From Undaria pinnatifida (taxonomy: Eukaryota; Sar; Phaeophyceae; Laminariales; Alariaceae), in the NCBI GenBank assembly GCA_012845835.1, contig JABAKD010000007.1:10615665-10679664 (forward strand): a stretch of DNA of 64,000 nucleotides, written 5' to 3'. The notes beneath the pieces were generated by a model. The model was not told the DNA's origin. It saw nothing but the letters and a program-made list of their open reading frames with translations, and searched no databases. A program made the position numbers and the translations under genes. Positions 56,720 to 64,000 of the stretch are shown in pieces. Positions within the stretch are counted from its first letter, which is position 1. Every line of letters starts with the position of its first letter.

Positions 56720-58172
56720 AGTACGGGTTAACCCCTTGGAGGCCCTTTATGTCGAACAACAGCAAGATATTTGCGATATTCGTAATCGTCTAGGAAGATC
56801 CTGCAGCAGTACATATGGTATGATTAGCGATAATACCAAATGCGGTGCGTGTGTGTCGTACAGCTCCTGCCGTTGCGCGCTCAACACGCTTGTGAACACA
56901 CACTCCCTTCTATCCGAGGTGCAGGGCTCCTTCGTATGGCGAGTTCTGGAATGGTCTACTAACCTGTTTCGTCAACTTTTTCCTTTGAAGCCCTAAAGGG
57001 TTTAAAGTGGTGGGGACGCTGTGTTTCCAACGATGATGGTGGAGGGCATTCAAAAAACGGAGTTAACCCAAGCGAGCCACCGTTCCGTGCCATGTTGTGT
57101 GGATAATGGATATTCCGACTCGCCTTACAGTAGGGATACCTCTAGGAAGGTAGTGGTGTGCCAGAGCAATATGATCGTATTGGGGAAGGCCACCGTGTTA
57201 ACTCCAGCTGTTGGGGGATCCCTGCTGTAGGTACTGCTGTGGTGTTGTGTTGCTTTGCAGGTATATGCCAGTTTTGGATTGCATGTATACCGACGCCTGG
57301 TGTGGTGAGTTTGAGCTTTACTTTTCCCCATCCGCCGGAGAATTGAGGGAAGCAAAAGCCTAGTAGACACCATTCTGCGTCGCCTCGTGCTGCTTTTATT
57401 TGATCGGACATATTCAGGCGATGCTCGCGCTTGAGGGCGGTGACAATACCGACGTTAAAAGGCCCCTCTCGGGTCTCTCTCAAGGACATGAAGCCATCGG
57501 CAATAACGGTGGAGACCTCAACCGGTGAGCGTGGTAGCTTCCTGATGACGATAGGCGGGGGCGGGGGCTACTGCCAACCGCCTGCCCATGGGGTAAAACG
57601 GTCAATATCACAAAACGCTGTAGTCACTGCTATAGAGGCGGAGGGTCCTACCGCGTACCCCGTTGCTAGCGGAGCGAACACGTTACGCCACACGGCGACG
57701 GCCTATGGGTATGTAGACCTCAAGTGATTGGCGTGGTGCGGTGTTCTTGGCGTCCACACGTCTACTACAACGCGGTTACTCTAACTGATGTTAGTAGCAT
57801 CCGAACGTTCGACACGGGAAAGCTTTCGAAAGGGTTATTACACTCCTAGTGGGGGTCTGTTACTCACTTCCTGTAGGACTGGTCTGCCCACAAATCACTA
57901 GGTTCGGAGTGGTTGAGGGGGCGAGTCTCGTCCTACCCACATCTTTGTGCGATCAGGACGGACACGTTCACAGGACAATTTGTAGACATGGTGTTATGGG
58001 TGGGGCGGTACTCTTCTTATCCCCCTCCGCCCGTTTGAGCAGAGTGGACACCTCCCCCCCGTACACATACAACGAGCGTGTTAACAACGCCGTCGACCGC
58101 GGCTTGTTAAGTGACTTTAATGACACGTTTTCAAGGCCGTACGGCCACGAGTCTTAGCGGTGCAAACCGGAA

Positions 58173-58405
58173 GAGTGGTCCCACGGTAGCGGTTGCATTC
58201 TTTGGGCCGAACAAAGCGTTTGTGACCGATCTGACCGGTTAAGCTCCTCAAGCATGAATGGAACTATCGGTTAGTGTGATGAAATATTACGAGTATATAC
58301 CTTACCTTTGGGTTAGGACAAGCGCATGAAACTGCTGGTCGAGTTGCGCGAACGGATATATTCGAAATCATGCTTCGGGTGAGGTAATGAGCTGTCCCTT
58401 CCGTA
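58173..58405 (+). mobile_element. TIR-C element, 3' eroded
   Basis: GAGTGGTCCCACGGTAGCGG, ACCGGTTAAGCTCCTCAAGC, CTGGTCGAGTTGCGCGAACG and GCTTCGGGTGAGGTAATGAG. The right inverted repeat is replaced by other sequence. Confidence 0.7.
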
Positions 58406-58744
58406 GCGCGCTTCTGTGTGCGCCCTCACCGTGCGGTACATTCCCACAAACTGAACCCGTGCACTCCTTCGTGCGTAGGGCAACATCGGTGGCAAGCGGC
58501 TTGGGACGGTCAGCGTCTAAACGCTCACTACAAAGCAGCCTTGCCAAGGGAGGAAGCCGGGGCTCTAGCAGAGGGGTGCGGTCGCAGGTGGGTGGCACAC
58601 TACGTATTCGGCTCACATACATGACCCATAGTACGATAGAGGTGATGCACACCCTAACCCTTTTCGAGCCTGAAATGGCCTCCAAATTATATTTCAAAGA
58701 AAAGTGTTGTTCCCGACAGTGGGTTTCCAGATGAGAGGGACTAA

Positions 58745-59805
58745 AAACGCCAATTAACCCTTTTACAGCCATAAAAAGTGTCATGCACTAATTCCAAGTA
58801 ATTTATTCCTGAAAATGGGTTTCTAGTCGTAAAGACGTTAAGGCCGTACCGTAACCCCTTTAGGTCCCCACAAACTCTCCATGTACTAATTCCAAGCAAA
58901 TTTCCCGCGAAAATGGGTTTCCAGTCGTAAAGCGGGAAGGCCGCATATTAACCCCTTTGGAGCCCCGCAAACTCTCGAAATATAATTCCAAGTTATTCCT
59001 GAAAATGTGTCTCCAGGCGTAAAGGCGTTAAGGCCGCACATCCATCCTTTTGTAGCCCCGAGAAATTCTTCATGTACAAATTACAAAACCATTGCCTCCG
59101 AAAATGGGCTTCCAGTCGTACAGGCGTTAAGACCGCACATTAAACCTTTTAGAGCCCCTAAAACTCTCCTTATAAATATTTCAAGTAATCTGTCCCCGAA
59201 ACTCGGATCTCAATCGTGAAGGCGTGAAGGCGGCACCTCCGCCCCTTTCGAAGCCCACAAACCCTCCATATACTAATTCCAAGCAGATTGTGCCCGAAAA
59301 TGGGTCTCCAGTCATAAAGGGGTTGAGGCGCGCACCTTAACCTCTTTAGATCCCCACAAACTCTACATATTCCAATCAAGTGATCACGGTTTTCAGTCGT
59401 ACAGGCGTTAAGACCGCACATTAAACCTTTTAGAGCCCCTAAAACTCTCCTTATAAATATTTCAAGTAATCTATCCCCGAAACTCGGATCTCAATCGTAA
59501 AGGCGTGAAGGCGGCACCTCCGCCCCTTTCGAAGCCCACAAACCCTCCATATACTAATTCCAAGCAGATTGTGCCCGAAAATGGGTCTCCAGTCATAAAG
59601 GGGTTAAGGCCGCACCTTAACCACTTTGGAGCCTCACAAACTCTCGATATATATTTCCACGTAATACGTTGTCCACGAAAATGAGTTTCCAGTCGTAAAA
59701 AGGCGTTGAGGCCGAACCTTCAACCCCGCAAACTCTCCATGTACAATTTCCAACAAGTGTTTGCCCGAAACGCGGTTTTAAGCCGTAAAAGGGGTTGAGG
59801 CCAAG
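58745..59805 (+). repeat. 97-bp satellite array, about 11 units
   Basis: The words TTCCAGTCGTAAAGGCGTTA, AGGCCGCAC.TTAACC, TTTAGAGCCCC and AAACTCTCCATATACTAATT recur about every 97 bp. A stretch starting at 59113 is repeated almost unchanged 281 bp later (59394), so the array also has a higher-order duplication. A TIR-A-type end (TAGTACGATAGAGGTGATGC) lies just left of it, near 58630. Confidence 0.85.
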
Positions 59806-59864
59806 CCAAATCTAACTGACTTGGCTCTCGAGCCCAGACTACCCAACGTTATCGGAGTACGTTT

Positions 59865-60106
59865 CAGTCATCCTACGCTAGGCGGGTAGCAGAAACGTCT
59901 GAGCTCCTAACACGAGGACCTCAATATCTCACCTGGACCATGACTTCAAGGACGACGACATCATTCTTTCGGGCAACCCGACCAACATGTTGCGTTAGTC
60001 CAAAACATACGCGTAAAATTCCAGTCGATACTTGCACACTTGAGAAGCTCGAGACCGGTCAGGAATGTTTCGCCCCAAAAGGGCAAGGCCTACCGTGGGA
60101 TGGCTC
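59865..60106 (-). mobile_element. TIR-C element
   Basis: CAGTCATCCTACGCTAGGCG to GGCAAGGCCTACCGTGGGAT then GGCTC. Core TCTGAGCTCCTAACACGAGG and CGGGCAACCCGACCAACATG. Confidence 0.75.
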
Positions 60107-61151
60107 TTGAGACAAAGGCTACGATAGGGGGTCTCTTTTCAGACCTCATTTTTCAGTGGCTGGGAACCACTGACGACGCGAATGGAAAACCTATGTATTA
60201 TAAGGCAGACTTGGGTTCGTCATACGCAAGACCATGGGATCATATTTGACTTGTCGAGAACTGTGGAAGCTAAACAGGTCAAGCTTGTATATTTTAGCGA
60301 GATACGGGGCCATTAGCGCGAGCCGTCTAAACTCGGTGGAAAAAAAGTGGAGGCATTCCCCCGTTTTTTTAACTTTGGTCTTAAGGAGCTACTGGAAATC
60401 CCCCCCCCCCAATTACATTGGGCACAGTAAAAGTGCGACCCAATGAACAAACACAAGGCTTAATAGGTACACAAAAACAAATCAAATCTAGAACTCGAAA
60501 ACATTACGACGATTTTGGACTACTTAGCTTCGCCATTTTGAAACCCGAAAGGCCATAAACTGCTGCTAGTTCTGTCATAGAAGAACGCGTCGAAAGGAGT
60601 GGCCTGACTAAGCGAAAATCGGTTCTGATCGACGACGAGCCTTGACTGAGGAACTCCCCAGTATCGTGGGAGTCTGTTTGTTGATCACTACGAAGCTAAG
60701 AGCGCTTACCCGTTGATCGAAGAGTGGTGGGGTAGTGAAGTCACCGGTATGAAGACGAGCAAAAGGCCTACGAATGTATTTCGTTGCTCCTAGCCAAGGC
60801 ACAGCGTGGAGTGCGCTCGTCAAGGCGAAAAGGCGGCTAAAAATACGGAATAGTTCTACCATCCTCATATACCGCTACCATGTAGACAACGTATCACTGG
60901 AAACCCCTACTACACTCAACCGCCATCATATCCGTGTCATATCCAAGCAAACGATCAACAGCCTCCCTGCTTCGTAAATGATAAGGCATGATTCTATATT
61001 ATCATATCATCAGGGCAAAATGATTCAACGAATAATACAGTCAAACAATATCCTCCCAGTACTACTGTGACAAGAAAGAAAGGTAGCAGCACCATAGTCC
61101 TTGAAAAACACTTAATAGCGTCTCATTCGCGTGCTTCAGATTATATTCGGC

Positions 61152-61411
61152 GAGTCATCCTACCCCAGGGGCGCAGCAGAGTTTCTGAGCTCCACGACAC
61201 GAAGGGCCCAACATCTCACCCTTACCATGGCTCCAAAGACATTCGAGTTCGTGCATCCCGCCGACCAACATCTATTTCTATGCGCTAGTCGTAATAAAGA
61301 TATACTCTAGTAAAATGATCACAGTAGCGGATAGTTTCACAACTTGAAGGGGCTCAAACGGTCAGATTTAACGTTTTGCCCGAAACGGGCAACCCTACCG
61401 CGGGATGACTC
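61152..61411 (-). mobile_element. TIR-C element with clean ends
   Basis: GAGTCATCCTACCCCAGGGG at the left and CAACCCTACCGCGGGATGAC then TC at the right. The outer GAGTCATCC/GGATGACTC is a perfect inverted repeat. Confidence 0.85.
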
Positions 61412-61614
61412 CGACCTGTACATAGCACGATGCACGTGTGATTCCGTACCGTGTAAAGCTTACAATAACATATTAATCAAATTCAGTGCTTGGACGAGTT
61501 GAAGAGCTCCTCAAATGATAAAACGTCAGACAGTTGGTCGACATGACTGGGGTGCACGCCTATCGTAGTCTACGGAGGACACTCGATGCGAGATCGCGTT
61601 ATTTCCTGCCGCAG

Positions 61615-61764
61615 GCGGCATCATCAACGACCATTGAGGTTGACGAGGACGGGTTCCCGGAAACTCTGAACATGGGACATTTGGAGGCAGCCGTACGAGT
61701 CCTGGCTATGCTGGCCAGAGGCGGTTGCTCGCGGTTTGAGGAACGTCTCCAGCTTCTCCTGCAG
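61615..61764 (+). CDS. CFAP46: CFAP46 exon 22
   Basis: Acceptor TTATTTCCTGCCGCAG, donor CTCCTGCAG|GTCAGA, exactly 50 codons. It encodes AASSTTIEVDEDGFPETLNM, GHLEAAVRVLAMLARGGCSR and FEERLQLLLQ. The LN..HLE..VRV..MLA......R...L....... run is the CFAP46 block that follows the DLL segment. The long frame starting at 61534 extends upstream only because intron is open there. Confidence 0.9.
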
Positions 61765-62143
61765 GTCAGACAGCCATATACGGCGCGGAAAAAACATGTT
61801 AACTCTTGGATCGTCCAACTTACATACAATATTGAGACTAACCTATCCAATGGCGTAAGTAATGATTTTTATCCCATGCCATTGTCCAAACGGTAAAGAG
61901 CTTGATTCGTGCACAAATAACCGCGTCTGTGTGGGGATACGTAAGAACCGATTGGGTGCGGACCCGAGTCAGGCTGGCCAAAGAGGTTGCCTTTTACTTG
62001 AGGCACGACTCCGATTCCTCCTACGGGTGATGCGCGCTACCTGATGGGGTTAAGCTATGTTGCCTAAAGTAGTTGGAAGTGACGAAGATCTTGAACTGGG
62101 GAACCGTCCGACATTGAAAGGGTTGCAGCTGCGTTGTATACCT

Positions 62144-62399
62144 AGCGTCACCCAACACTAGGGGCGCAGCAGACGTTTCCGAGCTTCTAAAGTAAGGGAT
62201 CTCAATGTCTCACCCAACACACGACCTCGAAGACATTCGTTCCCGCAACCCGACTAAGCCTCTATGCGCTTTTGATGGTCCTAAAACGACTGGACTCGTC
62301 CTATTCATTTTGCATTCACCGATAGTCCCACAATTGAAGAGCTCAACCGGTCAGGGACGGTTCGGGCCATAAAGCTCGACCGCTACCCGTGGGATGACC
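62144..62399 (-). mobile_element. TIR-C element
   Basis: AGCGTCACCCAACACTAGGG to CGACCGCTACCCGTGGGATG then ACC. Core GTTCCCGCAACCCGACTAAG. Confidence 0.75.
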
Positions 62400-62476
62400 C
62401 CCGACGCCGCGCAGAAGGCGTCGTCTGGTTGCACCATCTACCGGGTGCTTGCGATCTTCAAACCCTGCCGGTTGGA

Positions 62477-62745
62477 AGGATCAAGGCTACGGCAGCGGGG
62501 TACTCCCGCTTTATACTACCGGGTCTGAACCGGTCGCGCGAGAGACTCTGTACCTCACTGACAAAAACACGTTCGGCGATGTGTTTGGTGCGGCGTAGCT
62601 AGGCATCTCTTTTCGTATTGATATCGAGAATGTTAAATAGTACGAAGGCCTGCGACCGCAAGGAACAGGGGGGTCATTTGCGCTAGTGACGCCGCCGAGC
62701 CACTGAAACACAAGTGTCCCAAAGGGACCCCTCTACTGTACCATT
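62477..62745 (+). mobile_element. TIR-D element
   Basis: GGATCAAGGCTACGGCAGCG, CGGGGTACTCCCGC, ACTGACAAAAACACGTTCGG, GTGCGGCGTAGCTAGGC and GACCGCAAGGAACAGGGGGG, ending GGGACCCCTCTACTGTACC. The two ends are inverted relatives. Confidence 0.7.
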
Positions 62746-63519
62746 GGTCGAAGAAAATCGGAAACAGGATTAAAATCGAGGAGTTAATGTCGTAATAAAC
62801 CAAAGGCCGAACTCAACCGGTGAAAACTTCTAGGTTAAAAAATTTAAAACGGGTAGGAAATCGCATTTTTTCACCGTTGATGCTCGCCGATTTTTTTCGT
62901 GGGTTGGGTCAGCCTTGCAGACGGGTGACGTATGACGCTTTCAATACGGTTGTTACATGTTATTCTCTTCCCGACTCCTACCCAACCAAAGTGTGAGTAC
63001 ATATCAAATACCTTGATCAGGTGCCCGGTGAGGCGTAGATAGGGAAGCCTCAGAATTTACAGGCGTGCACTCCCAAGCGTAGAACGCATCAGGCCAGCCT
63101 CGATCGTTTTGTATTGTTAGCCTTACGTTTCGATCTTTCTAGGTACCGAAATTAGATACTTCTCTGACCGGAACTGCAAGGAATGTTTTATATTCGCATC
63201 GATTCCCAAATCGGTTTTTTATCAAAATTAATCAGCCGGTACACCTAACCTATAGACTCACGCTGGGCGGACAGAGGTCAGCTGTGACTAGAGGCGCAAC
63301 TCGATGCGAGTCGGCGAGTGTAGAGAAGAACGGGCTCGAGTATTTTCCCGACAACATTGAACACAGGTACCGTAGTGGGGAAGGCGAAAAACAAGAGTCT
63401 GTTTTTTAGTGATCCTGGATTTGAGTTACGTCTGGGGAGGGACGAAGAGAAATAATAGCTGCGATGATAATAGACGAGATGAACAGCAAATAGAGAACAG
63501 AGTAATATTGGTTTTGCAG

Positions 63520-63720
63520 TGGGTAAGGGATTTTGCAACGTCCAGCAGGAGGGGTACTACGGTTGATGTTGCTCAGGAGTATTACGTTGGTCAGCGGCGG
63601 GCGTTGCTGGTGCGGGCGTACCGCCATTTCCCCTCGATCAAACTAACGCCTGCTGGAAACAGTGACGACATGGTCGATGTTGTGAACATGGTGAACCCTG
63701 GCGTACGCAACTTGAAACAG
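63520..63720 (+). CDS. CFAP46: Probable CFAP46 exon 23
   Basis: Acceptor ATTGGTTTTGCAG, donor TTGAAACAG|GTGCTT, 67 codons in phase 0, with a stop just beyond the donor. It encodes WVRDFATSSRRGTTVDVAQE, YYVGQRRALLVRAYRHFPSI and NMVNPGVRNLKQ. In CFAP46 a short V..W-type helix follows exon 22's block, which the first residues could be. The rest is not a segment I recall. An internal donor, or a different exon, is possible. Confidence 0.6.
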
Positions 63721-64000
63721 GTGCTTTAGATAATACGGTGTCACGCCAGACAACACACCATTCGGGACAACATTTCACAACCACTTTCCCCTGAAAATCA
63801 CCCGGGCGGAGCGCACACACGAAAAAAAAAACGTCGAGAGTGGGACGATCTCACGGAAATCGTTGACCGAAGCTACAGGAGGGGGGCTACCCCCCCTTTC
63901 ACGTCCAGGTTAGGATAGAGTGGACCGTGACAGTACCACGTCCGGCGGAATGTGGGTTTCTTGTATAAGGGGGTTTTGTTCGTGGACAATCTTGCGCAAG
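63721..64000 (+). other. CFAP46: Start of intron 23
   Basis: Contains a TIR-D-like start GAAGCTACAGGAGGGGGGCT with ACCCCCC (63872-63896). The next exon is outside the window. Confidence 0.5.

Larger units (their letters stand above)
55245..61614 (+). other. CFAP46: Intron 21 (6,370 bp, GC-AG)
   Basis: Holds a TIR-A 5' fragment (55768-55880), a TIR-D copy (55903-56172), a TIR-A copy (56428-56719), TIR-C copies (58173-58405, 59865-60106, 61152-61411) and the 97-bp satellite. GC-rich frames at 57.4-57.7 kb are open, but their splice phases do not fit between exons 21 and 22. Confidence 0.6.
61765..63519 (+). other. CFAP46: Intron 22 (1,755 bp)
   Basis: Contains a TIR-C copy (62144-62399) and a TIR-D copy (62477-62745). 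About 62.75-63.5 kb shows nothing recognisable. Confidence 0.65.
5537..63720 (+). other. CFAP46: CFAP46 gene, internal part (23-exon model)
   Basis: Overview of the model. CFAP46 is a large (about 2,700 residues in vertebrates) helical/TPR-like protein of the C1d projection of the central pair apparatus, where it works with FAP54, FAP74 and FAP221 in controlling ciliary beating. Joining the exons below gives an uninterrupted frame with matching phase at 22 of 22 junctions. The clearest family signatures are the LWRW...AEGLWGQ block (exon 16), the RLWNVSLPL block (17), the LYVLLFECYSDRSEWKQGL block (18) and the AYLKALECL / VDCLVDMGEWATG / SALDLLYDVEE run (20-21), which occur in this order in the family as I remember it. 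N-terminal and C-terminal exons are outside the window. Introns range from 167 to 6,648 bp. No promoter or polyadenylation site is expected here. A translated search of the joined exons would settle the identity. Confidence 0.85.

Noticed and set aside
57460..57540. Mini-exon ending TCAACCG|GTGAGC
   Set aside because: The donor is attractive, but the phase (0 in, 1 out) cannot fit between exons 21 and 22, which join 0 to 0.
58745..59805. CRISPR-like array
   Set aside because: The units are contiguous 97-bp satellite repeats without unique spacers, in a eukaryotic intron.

Overview
The window looks like nuclear DNA of a eukaryote with motile 9+2 cilia, probably a protist or alga with a large repeat-rich genome. 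It has no operons or bacterial promoter/RBS architecture. Coding DNA appears only as short + strand exons (66-254 bp) bounded by AG and GT (twice GC). The rest is intron filled with small inverted-repeat transposons. The lineage cannot be fixed from the sequence; a stramenopile such as a brown alga is only a guess.

Nearly the whole window appears to be one gene on the + strand, CFAP46 (FAP46/TTC40), a TPR-like scaffold of the C1d projection of the ciliary central apparatus. I assembled 23 exons (the first tentative) between 5537 and 63720. In the model as drawn every exon is open and all 22 junctions agree in codon phase; a few splice choices were made partly for phase. The joined coding length is about 3.5 kb (roughly 1170 codons), so 94-95% of the window is intron. 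Both gene ends lie outside it. Identification rests on remembered family motifs, clearest in exons 14-22 (44.6-61.8 kb); exons 1-10 are placed mainly by splice signals and phase.

Layout. 1-5.5 kb: upstream intron with three transposon families, a tRNA-like fragment and a (CAA)32 tract. 5.5-9.5 kb: exons 1-4. 9.5-31.5 kb: four giant introns (4.4-6.6 kb) around exons 5-7, holding a frameshifted OTU-protease gene (13.3-14.0 kb), a tandem LTR-int-LTR-int-LTR element (23.3-25.5 kb), a 195-bp polypurine tract and a 2-kb CCATGG-rich satellite-like tract (28.9-31.1 kb). 31.5-55.2 kb: exons 8-21, including a decayed array of exon-start copies at 48.6-49.8 kb. 55.2-64 kb: a 6.4-kb intron with a 97-bp satellite, then exons 22-23.

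At least four miniature inverted-repeat families (called TIR-A to TIR-D here) fill the introns. Their interiors differ, but their ends share a TACGRTAG-type core, which suggests mobilisation by one or a few related transposases. No transposase gene was seen.
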